A DNA stretch of 64,000 bases from CAZIAK01 sp964537035 (GTDB lineage Bacteria; Planctomycetota; B15-G4), in NCBI GenBank assembly GCA_964537035.1, contig CAZIAK010000010.1:51157-115156 (forward strand), given 5' to 3'. Numbering within the stretch: position 1 is the stretch's first letter; every line of letters begins with the position of its first letter. The position numbers and the translations under genes were made by a program. The notes under the pieces were generated by a model. It ran no database searches, was not told where the DNA came from, and was given only the letters and a program-made list of their open reading frames with translations. Shown here in pieces: positions 33,813 through 42,548 of this stretch.

Positions 33813-35057
33813 TTACCGACCGAAGAGGCCATCGACCCAGACCGCCCGATCACCCGCATCGTGATCGCCCCCGTCGCCCACCGTGAACTCCAGCAGCTGC
33901 CCTGCATCGAGCCCGCTGAGTCGGAGGACCACCGGGGCATCGCCCTCGACCTGCTCCACCACCCGAGCCAGGTCTCGCCCCTGGGAACGCACGTCGAAGC
34001 TCACGCTGCCCTGGGCTGGAATGCGGTAGACGTCGTCGGAGAGTCCGACCGTGACCCGCAGCGTCCGGGCGCCGGGGGGCACCGCGAAGACCAGGGTCGA
34101 GTCGGCGTGGACGCCCAGGCCCGTCGCCCGGGGCAGCCCGCCCAGAGCCAACATGTCCCCGGCCACAGCCAGGTTTCGTTGCCAGGGGAACAGCGTGCTC
34201 TCATCCCGACCCAAGGACGGCCACTCGTCCACTTCCACGGGAGACAAATCGGCGAGCAGGAGGGGAGGCTGGTCGGCTCGGTCGGACAGCAACATGGAGG
34301 CCAGCTCTCCGGGCAGCACCACCAGACCTTCGGCGAACTGGGTGTTGACCACCAGCTGCTGGGGACTGACCGAGACCAGGCCCGCGGCAAAGGTCGAGCC
34401 GCCTCGCAGGGCCAGGCGCACGGGCCAACCTTTCAGCTCTCGGCCCGGGTGGATGGTGTCCGCCAGGGCCACCGCCAGCACCTCATCCCAGTCGAGTTCC
34501 AGGTCGCCGAGGGGGCTCTCCAGCACCAGCCCCTCCACGCCGACCTCGGCGATCACGCCTGCCACGTCATCGAGGCTGGCGTCGCTCCGTCGCTTCCAGA
34601 CCCGATCGTCGAAGCCCTCTGCCTGCAGCTGGGACAGCCGGTCGAGAGGTCGATCCACGGCGGGGAGCAGTCGGTCTACAAACTCGAAGGGGATGGCCAC
34701 CTCAGCGACCCCGTCGATCAGAAAACGCACCTCGACGTCGTCGCCCCCGGCGAATCGCCCCACCAAGCGATCTCCCAGTCCCGGCGCATCCGCTCGAGCC
34801 GCCATGAACAGGATGTCCCGGGGCAAGACCGGGTCAGCGGCAAGTGGCGTGGGCTGGCCACTCACCAGGACCAGCTCTCCCGGCTCCAGCTGGGTGCGTC
34901 CACTGGCCGTTGCCAGCTCTGAGCCCGAGGCGTCAAAGCTCAGCCACTCCCCCAGGACGGTGGCTCCGTCTGCCGTTTCGAAGGAGAACAGGGCGTCAGG
35001 GCCGTCGCTGAGCGCAAGGGGGGAGGCCAGGAGCAGCAGGAGCGCGAGCATGGGCAT
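33813..35057 (-). CDS. secreted protein with C-terminal NPCBM-like carbohydrate-binding domain
   Basis: The product (414 residues from ATG 35057, which has GAGAGGA about 7 bases upstream) starts with a signal peptide of Met, Leu and Ala ending near residue 18. The middle is beta-rich without a motif I know. The last 140 residues resemble the NPCBM/NEW2 galactose-binding-like domain: GLGVHADSTLVFAVP, VTVGLSDDV, then a terminal DRAVWVDGLFGR, a layout common in planctomycete secreted proteins. No catalytic domain is apparent, so a glycan-binding or scaffolding role is an inference. It is divergent from groL. Confidence 0.78.
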   Translation of the reverse strand: MPMLALLLLLASPLALSDGPDALFSFETADGATVLGEWLSFDASGSELATASGRTQLEPGELVLVSGQPTPLAADPVLPRDILFMAARADAPGLGDRLVGRFAGGDDVEVRFLIDGVAEVAIPFEFVDRLLPAVDRPLDRLSQLQAEGFDDRVWKRRSDASLDDVAGVIAEVGVEGLVLESPLGDLELDWDEVLAVALADTIHPGRELKGWPVRLALRGGSTFAAGLVSVSPQQLVVNTQFAEGLVVLPGELASMLLSDRADQPPLLLADLSPVEVDEWPSLGRDESTLFPWQRNLAVAGDMLALGGLPRATGLGVHADSTLVFAVPPGARTLRVTVGLSDDVYRIPAQGSVSFDVRSQGRDLARVVEQVEGDAPVVLRLSGLDAGQLLEFTVGDGGDHDAGDRAVWVDGLFGR

Positions 35058-35374
35058 GGGTGGTCCTCTCGTGGCAGCGCCCGTGCGCCATTGTGGCAGC
35101 ATCCGTGAGCGCTCAGGGGCGCCAACCTGCCAGAAGGACATGGAGCTACCGCACGTTAGGCGTCCGGCCCCCGGTGATCAACGGAGATCAACGCTCCCCC
35201 GCGGCCCGTCACGTTTGGCCCACTCTTTGCTGGGTGTCCACCCACTCACATGTGGGAGTTCGCCCTCGGCGCAGCAGCGCAGAGACCAGCGGCCTCCCGG
35301 CAGACAGCCGCACTCACGTCGCACCGGCCCCCAGCGGGCTTCCCAAGCGACAGACTTCTCCGGAGACCCAGCCC
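35058..35374. promoter_or_regulatory. divergent promoter region upstream of groL
   Basis: These 317 bases separate the NPCBM-like gene and the chaperonin operon. No CIRCE element (TTAGCACTC-N9-GAGTGCTAA) is present. The clearest signal is TGGGTG-TC-CACCCA (35231-35244), a perfect 6-base inverted repeat, partly overlapping CCCAC-N6-GTGGG (35241-35256). Either could be an operator for the heat-shock operon. I cannot place a -35/-10 pair with confidence. Confidence 0.4.
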
Positions 35375-37108
35375 ATGGCCAAGCAGATGGCCTTTGACCT
35401 CGAAGCCCGGGACCGCCTTCGTGCGGGAGTGGACAAGATCGCCCGAGCCGTCGCGAGCACCCTCGGTCCCAAGGGGCGCAACGCAATCCTCGACAAGAGC
35501 TGGGGCGGACCTTCGATCACGAAGGACGGCGTCTCGGTGGCTGACGAGATCGAACTCGACGATCCCTACGAGAACATGGCGGCACAGCTGGTGCGCGAGG
35601 CTGCCAGCAAGACGAACAAGGTGGCCGGCGACGGCACCACCACCGCGACGGTCCTGGCCAAGGCGCTCTTTGACGAGGGCACCAAGTTGCTGGTGGCCGG
35701 CGCGAAGAGCGACTGCCTGCTCCGTGGCCTGCGCAAGGGCTCGGCAGCGGTCATGGCCGATCTGGCCAAGCGCAGCCGCACCATCGACGCCAGCGACCGC
35801 AAGCAGCTCACCCAGGTGGCCACCATCTCGGCCAACAACGACCCCACCGTGGGCAAGTTGCTCGGTGACGCCCTGGCCAAGGTCGGCGCCGATGGCGTGA
35901 TCACGGTCGAAGAGGGCAAGACCCAGGACACCACCGTCGACGTGGTCGAAGGCATGCAGTTCGACCGGGGCTTCCTGTCGTCGCACTTCGTGACCGATCC
36001 TGAGCGGCTCGAGACCGTCTTCGACAAGCCCTACATCCTGGTCAGCCAGGAGAAGATCAGCTCGGCTCGTGAGCTGGTGCCCGTGCTCGAGGCTGTGAGC
36101 AAGAGCGGCCGTCCCCTGGTGATCATCGCCGAGGATATCGAGGGCGAGGCGCTGGCGACCCTGGTGGTCAACAAGCTGCGAGGCATCCTCAACGTCTGCG
36201 CCGTCAAGGCTCCGGGCTATGGTGACCGCCGCAAGGCCATGCTCGGCGACATCGCCGGGCTCTGCGGCGCCACGCTGATCAGCAAGGAGCTCGACCTCGA
36301 CCTCGAGAACGCCACGGTCGGGCACATGGGTTCGGCTCGCAAGCTGATCATCACCAACGACACCACCACCGTGGTGCAGGGTGCCGGCAAGCGTTCCGAC
36401 GTGGACGCCCGGGTGGCCCAGATCCGCCGGGAGATCGATCGCACCACCAGCGACTACGACCGGGAGAAGCTCCAGGAGCGCCTGGCCCGTCTGGCCGGTG
36501 GCATCGCCGAGATCCGGGTGGGCGCAGCGACCGAGACCGAGCTGAAAGAGAAGAAATCACGCTTCGAAGACGCTCACCACGCCACCATGGCCGCGCTGGC
36601 CGAGGGCATTCAGCCCGGCGGCGGCGTGGCCCTGCTGCGGGCGAAGAAGGCCATCAAGGCGCTGAAGCTCGAGGGTGACGAAGGCCTCGGCGCGGACGTC
36701 GTGGCTGCAGCCATCGAGCGGCCCCTGCGCACCATCGCGAAGAACGCCGGCTACGAGCCGGGCATCGTCGTGCGCAACGTGCTCAAGGGCAAGCTCACCG
36801 AAGGCTTCAACGCCAACACCGGCAAGTACGTCGACATGTTCGAGGCCGGCATCATCGACCCGACCAAGGTCGCTCGTTGTGCCCTCGAGAACGCGACCAG
36901 CGTGGCCACCATGCTGCTCTCCACCGACTGCCTCATCGCCGACATCCCGTCGACCGACGATGACGCCCACGCTGGCCATGACCATGGCGGCGGCATGGGC
37001 GGCATGGGCGGTGGTATGGGAGGCATGGGCGGTATGGGAGGCATGGGTGGAATGGGCGGTATGGGCGGTATGGGTGGCATGGGAGGGATGGGCGGCATGG
37101 GCTTCTGA
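35375..37108 (+). CDS. groL: chaperonin GroEL, paralogue 1 (long GGM tail)
   Basis: The 577-residue chaperonin subunit forms double rings that fold proteins with GroES in an ATP-dependent cycle. It has MAKQMAFDLEARDRLRAGVD at the start, TLGPKGRNAIL, the nucleotide motif GDGTTTAT, NNDPTVGKLL, KAPGYGDRRKAML in the apical domain and IQPGGGVALL. The C-terminus has a His-containing turn (AGHDHGG), then a tail of 12 Gly-Gly-Met-type units ending in Phe, far longer than the four or so of E. coli GroEL. ATG 35375 has GGAG upstream. It is first in an operon with groS 69 bases downstream. Confidence 0.96.
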   Translation: MAKQMAFDLEARDRLRAGVDKIARAVASTLGPKGRNAILDKSWGGPSITKDGVSVADEIELDDPYENMAAQLVREAASKTNKVAGDGTTTATVLAKALFDEGTKLLVAGAKSDCLLRGLRKGSAAVMADLAKRSRTIDASDRKQLTQVATISANNDPTVGKLLGDALAKVGADGVITVEEGKTQDTTVDVVEGMQFDRGFLSSHFVTDPERLETVFDKPYILVSQEKISSARELVPVLEAVSKSGRPLVIIAEDIEGEALATLVVNKLRGILNVCAVKAPGYGDRRKAMLGDIAGLCGATLISKELDLDLENATVGHMGSARKLIITNDTTTVVQGAGKRSDVDARVAQIRREIDRTTSDYDREKLQERLARLAGGIAEIRVGAATETELKEKKSRFEDAHHATMAALAEGIQPGGGVALLRAKKAIKALKLEGDEGLGADVVAAAIERPLRTIAKNAGYEPGIVVRNVLKGKLTEGFNANTGKYVDMFEAGIIDPTKVARCALENATSVATMLLSTDCLIADIPSTDDDAHAGHDHGGGMGGMGGGMGGMGGMGGMGGMGGMGGMGGMGGMGGMGF

Positions 37109-37176
37109 GCCCAGGGCAGCCCTCCTTCATCACCACACCGACACGAACGCAAATCAAAGCAACGGAACGCAAGACA

Positions 37177-37467
37177 ATGACCACCATCAAGCCACTCGAC
37201 GACCGCGTCGTCATCCAAGTCCTCGACGCCGAAGAGGTCTCCGCCGGAGGCATCCTGCTCCCCGACTCCGCTCAGGAAAAGCCTCAGCGCGGGCGCATCA
37301 CCGCCGTGGGCACCGGCCGCCGGCTGGACAACGGCAAGCGGGGCTCGCTCTCCGTGAAGAAGGGTGACGAAGTCATCTTCGGCAAGTACGCCGGCACGGA
37401 CGTCACCGTCGGCGACGCCGATTACAAGATCCTGCGCGAGAGCGAGATCCTCGCTCGCGTCGACTGA
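37177..37467 (+). CDS. groS: co-chaperonin GroES
   Basis: The 96-residue GroES caps the GroEL ring as a heptamer. The N-terminal KPLDDRVVIQVLDAEEV, the mobile loop EVSAGGILLPDSAQEKPQRG and the terminal SEILARVD are typical. It lies between two groL genes, 69 bases after the first and 25 before the second, and probably serves both. Start at ATG 37177. Confidence 0.97.
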   Translation: MTTIKPLDDRVVIQVLDAEEVSAGGILLPDSAQEKPQRGRITAVGTGRRLDNGKRGSLSVKKGDEVIFGKYAGTDVTVGDADYKILRESEILARVD

Positions 37468-37491
37468 AGCCAAGAGAAAGACGAACAAGAC

Positions 37492-39096
37492 ATGGCCAAG
37501 CAGCTGCTGTTTGACGACGACGCCCGCCGCAAGATCCTTGCTGGTGTCCAGAAACTCGCCAAGACCGTCAAGGTGACCTTGGGCCCCTCGGGGCGCAACG
37601 TGGTCATCAAGAAGAGCTTCGGCGGACCCGTGATCACCAAGGACGGCGTGAGCGTCGCCAAGGAGGTCGAACTCGAGGACCCCTTCGAGAACATGGGCGC
37701 CAAGCTCGTGAACGAGGTGGCCACCAAGACCAACGACGTGGCCGGTGACGGCACCACCACGGCCACCATCCTGGCCGAGGCGCTGTTCACCCAGGGACTG
37801 AAGTTCCTGTCCGCTGGCGTCAACCCCATGGACCTCAAGCGCGGCATCGACGACGCCGTCGCCGCCGTGGTCGCTGACATCGAGAAACAGAGCACGCCGA
37901 TCAAGAGCAGCGCCCAGGTCGCCAGCGTGGGCATGGTCTCGGCGAACAACGATGCGGCCATCGGCCAACTCCTCGCCGACGCACTCGATCGCGTGGGCAA
38001 AGATGGTGTGGTCACGGTCGAAGAGTCCAAGACCGCCGACACCTGGCTTGAAGCCGTCGACGGCCTGCAGTTCGACAAGGGCTACCTGTCGCCGTACTTC
38101 ATCACCAACCCGGGCAACATGACCTGCGAGTTCGAGAACGCCCTCGTGCTGATCCACGAGAAGAAGATCTCGAACCTCCGTGCGTTGCTGCCCGTGCTGG
38201 AGAAGACCGCGGCCTCTGGTCGTCCCCTGCTGCTCATCGCCGAAGACGTGGACAACGAAGCCCTCGCGGCCCTCGTGGTCAACCGGCTGCGCGGCGGTCT
38301 CGCCGTGTGCGCCGCCAAGGCCCCCGGGTTCGGTGATCGTCGCAAGCAGTATCTCGACGACATGGCCGTGCTCACCGGCGGGACACTGATCAGCGAAGAA
38401 GCTGGCCACAGTCTCGAGAACATCGAGCTGTCCATGCTCGGCTCGGCGAAGAAAGTCATCGTCGACAAGGACTCCACGACCCTCGTCGAGGGTGGCGGAT
38501 CCAAGAAGGCCGTTGACGCACGGGTCAGCCAGATCCGCACGCAGATCAGCCAGGCGACTTCAGACTACGACCGCGAGAAGCTCCAGGAGCGTCTGGCCAA
38601 GTTGACTGGCGGCGTGGCTGTGGTGCATGTGGGCGCCGAGACAGAGACCGCCCTCAAGGAGAAGAAGGACCGTGTGGACGACGCGCTCAGCGCAACCCGC
38701 GCGGCCGTCGAAGAGGGCGTGGTCGCTGGCGGTGGTGTGGCGCTCGTGCGGGCCTTGTCCGCGCTCGAGGGGCTGACCCTCAAGGGCGACAAGAAGTTCG
38801 GTCGCGATGTGGTCAAGAAGGCCATCGTCGCCCCCCTGCGGCAGATCGCCGACAACGCTGGCCTGGACGGCAACGTGATCCTGGAGGAGACCCTTGAGAA
38901 GAAGGGCAACCGGGGCATGAACGTCGCCACCGGCTCTTGGTGCGATCTGGTCAAGGACGGCATCATCGACCCGGCCAAGGTCGCCCGCACGGCGCTGCAG
39001 AACGCAGCCAGCGTCGTCGGCCTGATGCTCACCACCGAGACCGTTGTCACCGAGATGGCCGACGCCGACAAGAAGGTCGCCGGGGCGCTGTCCTAG
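37492..39096 (+). CDS. groL: chaperonin GroEL, paralogue 2 (no GGM tail)
   Basis: The 534-residue second chaperonin has the same landmarks as its neighbour (TLGPSGRNVVIKK, GDGTTTAT, KAPGFGDRRKQYLDD, VVAGGGVALV) but differs throughout and ends in KKVAGALS without any Gly-Gly-Met tail. It is therefore an anciently diverged paralogue, not a recent tandem copy. Starts at ATG 37492 with 25 bases after groS. Its division of labour with the first GroEL (housekeeping versus stress or special substrates) cannot be read from sequence. Confidence 0.96.
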   Translation: MAKQLLFDDDARRKILAGVQKLAKTVKVTLGPSGRNVVIKKSFGGPVITKDGVSVAKEVELEDPFENMGAKLVNEVATKTNDVAGDGTTTATILAEALFTQGLKFLSAGVNPMDLKRGIDDAVAAVVADIEKQSTPIKSSAQVASVGMVSANNDAAIGQLLADALDRVGKDGVVTVEESKTADTWLEAVDGLQFDKGYLSPYFITNPGNMTCEFENALVLIHEKKISNLRALLPVLEKTAASGRPLLLIAEDVDNEALAALVVNRLRGGLAVCAAKAPGFGDRRKQYLDDMAVLTGGTLISEEAGHSLENIELSMLGSAKKVIVDKDSTTLVEGGGSKKAVDARVSQIRTQISQATSDYDREKLQERLAKLTGGVAVVHVGAETETALKEKKDRVDDALSATRAAVEEGVVAGGGVALVRALSALEGLTLKGDKKFGRDVVKKAIVAPLRQIADNAGLDGNVILEETLEKKGNRGMNVATGSWCDLVKDGIIDPAKVARTALQNAASVVGLMLTTETVVTEMADADKKVAGALS

Positions 39097-39155
39097 TGCG
39101 AGCCCTCCCCCCACGTCCGCATCAGTTCTCCGGCTTGGCTCCTGGCCTCTAGATC

Positions 39156-40292
39156 ATGGCCGCCAAGAAGGACTACTACGAGCTGCTCGGCGTCGGTCGT
39201 GAAGCGACCGACGCCGAGATCAAGAAGGCCTACCGCAAGCTGGCGCTCAAGCTGCACCCTGACCGCAACGAGGGTGACGCCGAGTCTGCCGAACGCTTCA
39301 AGGAAGTCTCCGAGGCCTACGAGGTCCTCTCTGACGGTGAGAAGCGCAGCACCTATGACCGCTTCGGCCACGACGGCCTGAAGGGGCAGGGATTCCACGG
39401 CGGTGGCTCTCAGCACGCCCAGGACATCTTCGAATCGTTCTTCGGCGGAGGCGGCCTCGACTCGCTCTTCGGCGGGATGTTCGGCGGCGGCGGCGGCGGG
39501 CGCGGGCGAGGACCACGCCAGGGGTCTCACCTGCGGGTTTCGGTGAACATCAGCCTGGCGGATGCCTTCGAAGGTACCACCCGGACGATCACCATCCGGC
39601 GCAACGAACACTGCGCCGAGTGCTCCGGTTCCGGTGCGGCCAAGGGCACCCGAGCAGAGAGCTGCGCCAGCTGCCACGGGCAGGGTACGGTCCAGCGGCA
39701 GCAAGGTTTCTTCATGGTGCAGGCACCATGCAGCGCCTGCCAGGGGACAGGCCAGACGATCAAGTCGCCCTGCGCCAAGTGCCACGGCAAGGGCCTCGTG
39801 CCCCAGAGCAAGGAGATCGAGATCCGCATCCCTGCGGGTATCGAGACGGGCCAGCAGCTGCGGGTCTCCGGCGAGGGAGAACCGGGCGAGGTAGGCGCCC
39901 CCCGAGGTGACCTCTTCTGCGTCGTGCAGATCGAAGACCACCCGCTCTTTGAACGGGACGGCGATCACCTGCTGTGCGAGATCCCCATCACCTACCCACA
40001 GGCGGCCTTGGGGACTTCCCTCGATGTGCCGACCCTCTCTGGTCTGCGCTCGATGAAGGTGCCCGCGGGAAGCCAGAGCGGACGGGTCTTCAGGCTGCGG
40101 GGGCAGGGCATGCCCTCGGTACAGGGCTTTGGCAACGGCGACCTGCACGTTCGGGTGCAGATCGAGACACCCAAGAAACTCTCGTCCCGGGAGCGCGAGC
40201 TGCTCGAAGAGCTCGACTCCCTCGACGTCGAGCACACCTCACGAGCACGACAGAAGTCGTTCCTCGACAAGGTGAAGGATCTCTTCGACTGA
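39156..40292 (+). CDS. dnaJ: chaperone DnaJ
   Basis: The 378-residue type I J-protein stimulates DnaK ATPase and delivers substrates. It has a J domain (about 5-70, HPD at about 35-37), a Gly/Phe-rich linker (about 75-120, FFGGGGLDSLFGG), four zinc-binding CxxCxGxG repeats (CAECSGSG, CASCHGQG, CSACQGTG, CAKCHGKG) and a C-terminal substrate domain. It follows groL2 by 59 bases, and grpE follows after 13. No dnaK gene lies in the window. Confidence 0.96.
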   Translation: MAAKKDYYELLGVGREATDAEIKKAYRKLALKLHPDRNEGDAESAERFKEVSEAYEVLSDGEKRSTYDRFGHDGLKGQGFHGGGSQHAQDIFESFFGGGGLDSLFGGMFGGGGGGRGRGPRQGSHLRVSVNISLADAFEGTTRTITIRRNEHCAECSGSGAAKGTRAESCASCHGQGTVQRQQGFFMVQAPCSACQGTGQTIKSPCAKCHGKGLVPQSKEIEIRIPAGIETGQQLRVSGEGEPGEVGAPRGDLFCVVQIEDHPLFERDGDHLLCEIPITYPQAALGTSLDVPTLSGLRSMKVPAGSQSGRVFRLRGQGMPSVQGFGNGDLHVRVQIETPKKLSSRERELLEELDSLDVEHTSRARQKSFLDKVKDLFD

Positions 40293-40305
40293 GACGGCGC
40301 CAACC

Positions 40306-40899
40306 ATGAGAAAGAGCAAGAAGAAGGCCAAGGGCGAGAGTGACGCTGCGGCGGACAACGATGTCCAGCCGGGAGCGGACGCTGCGCCGGCCGACGAGCA
40401 CGACGACAAGGAACCCGATCTCGCCCAGCAGGTGCTCGACCTCGAGAGCAAGTGGCTGCGGTCCCGGGCTGATCTGGACAACGCCCGGCGGCGGGCACGC
40501 CTGGACGTCGAAGAGGCTCGGGCGTTCTCGAGTACGGCCCTGTTGCAGTCGCTGCTGCCCGTCCTCGACGCGCTGCAGATGGCCTTGACGACGGCCCCCG
40601 CTGACGCGAGCGATCCTGTCATCGAGGGACTGCGCCTCACCGAGCAGCAGTTTCAAAGCGTCTTGGCCGCCCATGGCGTGCTGCCCGTGGCCGCCGAGCT
40701 CGGCAGCCCCTGCGACCCGGCCATCCACCGGGTGCTGATCGAGCAGCCCAGCGACGACTTTGCTCCCGGCCAGATCGTGGGCGAGATCACCAAGGGCTAC
40801 ACCCTTCATGGGCGACTGCTCAGAGAAGCCCAGGTGGTGGTCGCAGCCAAGCCAGCACCAAGCTCCCCCACAGCAGATCTGCCCGATGCCGACGTATGA
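40306..40899 (+). CDS. grpE: nucleotide exchange factor GrpE
   Basis: The 197-residue product releases ADP from DnaK. It begins with a Lys-rich then acidic disordered region (1-45), followed by the long dimerising helix (LDLESKWLRSRADLDNARRR, about 43-80) and the beta-wing head (CDPAIHRVLIEQPSDDFAPGQIVGEITKGYTLHGRLLREAQVVVA). The C-terminal tail is Pro/Ser-rich. It begins 13 bases after dnaJ, and its end overlaps the zinc-ribbon gene by 14 bases. Confidence 0.94.
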   Translation: MRKSKKKAKGESDAAADNDVQPGADAAPADEHDDKEPDLAQQVLDLESKWLRSRADLDNARRRARLDVEEARAFSSTALLQSLLPVLDALQMALTTAPADASDPVIEGLRLTEQQFQSVLAAHGVLPVAAELGSPCDPAIHRVLIEQPSDDFAPGQIVGEITKGYTLHGRLLREAQVVVAAKPAPSSPTADLPDADV

Positions 40900-41203
40900 C
40901 TACGCCTGCCGCTTCTGCGAGCACACGTTCGAGCACTTTCAGGGCATCAATGATCCCCTGAAGCGCAAGTGCCCCCAGTGCAGGCGCATGGGCCTCGACC
41001 GGCTCTTCGGCACGGGTGTCGGCGTCGTCTTCAAGGGCAGCGGCTTCTACGAGACCGACTACAAGCGCGCCTCCAAAAAGGATGGCGCCAAGCAGAAGAG
41101 CGGGAAGTCCGTAGAGTCGAAGGGGAGTGACTCCAGCTCAGCGAAAGACTCCAGCTCAGCGAAGCCAAAGAGCGACAAGAGCAAGACCAGCAAAGAGACG
41201 TAG
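40886..41203 (+). CDS. FmdB-type zinc-ribbon protein
   Basis: The 105-residue product starts MPTYDYACRFCEHTFE and has the FmdB family zinc ribbon CRFC-x(n)-CPQC (Cys at about residues 8, 11, 29 and 32), followed by GSGFYETDYK. The last 45 residues are a Lys/Ser-rich, probably disordered tail. Such proteins are putative regulatory or RNA-associated zinc ribbons; function is unclear. It overlaps grpE by 14 bases, so it belongs to the folding operon, which suggests a stress-related role. ATG 40886 is the only start giving the family N-terminus. Confidence 0.88.
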   Translation: MPTYDYACRFCEHTFEHFQGINDPLKRKCPQCRRMGLDRLFGTGVGVVFKGSGFYETDYKRASKKDGAKQKSGKSVESKGSDSSSAKDSSSAKPKSDKSKTSKET

Positions 41204-41287
41204 CGGCCTGAGAGGCGAGGGTGCTGGCCGCCTCTGATCAGACCGCAGCTCGGCAAGACATTCGCCATTTGGCTGGAGGCAGCTAAG

Positions 41288-42436
41288 ATGAGCGTGGAGC
41301 CCCCCCCCATGCCGTTGAAGCCCCAGCAACTCGCCAAGATCCCTCGCGAAAGCGAGAACGTCCTCAAGCTGGCCCAAGATCTGGGCTCAGAGCGCACCCA
41401 TTGGGCCAGCCGCCCGACCGAAGTTGAGTTCGGTTTCAACAACCACTGCAACCTGGTCTGCATCATGTGCCACCAGGCTGATGGCATCCCGGCCCTCAAG
41501 ATGGCTCGCGGGCAGGCCAACGAAGTGCTGGAGCAGATCCTGCCCCACGCCCTGCACCTGACACCTTCAGACGCCAGCGAGCCCCTGCTCAACGATCTCG
41601 ACGAGGTCTGCCGGCTCTGCGAAGAACATGACGTGCAGATGATGCTCTACTGCAACGCCACTCTGCTCGACGAGGCGACCTTCGAGAAGATCGCCCCCTG
41701 GACCCACCGCATCTGGTTCTCCATCGATTCCCCGGAGAAAGAGACCTTCGAGCGCCTCCGCGCCGGGTCGACCTTTGAAGAGGTCATCGAGAACATCGGC
41801 AAGGTGTTGCCCCGCGCCGCCGAGATGAAGATCGAGATCGGCTTCAACGCCGTGGTCATGGAACCCAACTGGCACCAGATGCCTGCCCTGGTCGACTTCG
41901 TGGCGGACATGGGCGGCACCCAGATGTCCCTGCAAGAGCTGCTGCCCAACTCGACGGGTTTCGAAGAGCTGCGCATCGAAGGCAAGGTCGACGACGAGGT
42001 CTACGGGACCATGGTCGCAGCGGTGAAGGAGCGCGCGGCGGCCCGCAACATGAACATCAGCCTCAACCTCCACCCGCCCTTCGGCGGCGAGCTGATCCAT
42101 CGCGACAGAGACCCCCACACCAAGTCACCCCTGGCCCAGCTGAGAGAGCTGCACATGGACAGCCTGGGGGAGATGCACCCGGGCTTCTGCCAGATGGCCA
42201 TGAACTATCTCAAGGTCACACCCGACGGCAAGGTCTTCCCCTGCTGCCGTGGCCCGAGCGAACTCGAGATGGGCAACGTGCTGGAGCAGCCCTTCGAGGA
42301 CATCTGGAACGGCGAGGCCTACCAGGAGTTTCGTCGGCGCATGTTCAGCCGGGAGTACCCCGACGTCTGCGCCAACTGCCTCGTGCTCACAGGGCGCCCC
42401 GGGTTTCCAGGCGTCGCCAAGCCAGAGGGCAGCTGA
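41288..42436 (+). CDS. radical SAM protein with SPASM-type C-terminus
   Basis: The 382-residue product has the radical SAM cluster motif as CNLVCIMC (CxxxCxxC, about residues 54-61), so it should bind a [4Fe-4S] cluster and cleave SAM. The glycine-rich GGE segment that normally follows the first strand reads SDASEPLL instead. A C-terminal SPASM-like region has PDGKVFPCCRG, then NVLEQPFEDIW and VCANC, which would hold an auxiliary cluster. SPASM enzymes modify peptides or act in cofactor or sugar pathways. There is no precursor peptide or partner nearby, so the substrate is unknown. It lies alone, 84 bases after the folding operon. Confidence 0.86.
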   Translation: MSVEPPPMPLKPQQLAKIPRESENVLKLAQDLGSERTHWASRPTEVEFGFNNHCNLVCIMCHQADGIPALKMARGQANEVLEQILPHALHLTPSDASEPLLNDLDEVCRLCEEHDVQMMLYCNATLLDEATFEKIAPWTHRIWFSIDSPEKETFERLRAGSTFEEVIENIGKVLPRAAEMKIEIGFNAVVMEPNWHQMPALVDFVADMGGTQMSLQELLPNSTGFEELRIEGKVDDEVYGTMVAAVKERAAARNMNISLNLHPPFGGELIHRDRDPHTKSPLAQLRELHMDSLGEMHPGFCQMAMNYLKVTPDGKVFPCCRGPSELEMGNVLEQPFEDIWNGEAYQEFRRRMFSREYPDVCANCLVLTGRPGFPGVAKPEGS

Positions 42437-42440
42437 CTCT

Positions 42441-42459
42441 CGACGGCAGCGCGCCGTCG
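42441..42459 (+). terminator. candidate terminator hairpin after the radical SAM gene
   Basis: CGACGGC (42441-42447) and its complement (42453-42459) form a 7-base stem with a 5-base loop, starting 4 bases after the stop codon. There is no T-run, as for other candidate terminators in this window. Confidence 0.4.
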
Positions 42460-42548
42460 CACAGAAGGCTCCGCCGCACTGCGTCCGCTGGATCGCTCAG
42501 GGCCGGCCGCCATGGCGACCGACCCCAAGCAGTGCTCCACGCTCTAGC

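Noticed and set aside
35142..35374. CIRCE element upstream of groL
   Set aside because: No TTAGCACTC-N9-GAGTGCTAA or close variant is present; only unrelated short palindromes were found.
37021..37108. DNA tandem repeat at the end of groL 1
   Set aside because: It is the coding sequence of the Gly-Gly-Met tail, not an independent repeat element.
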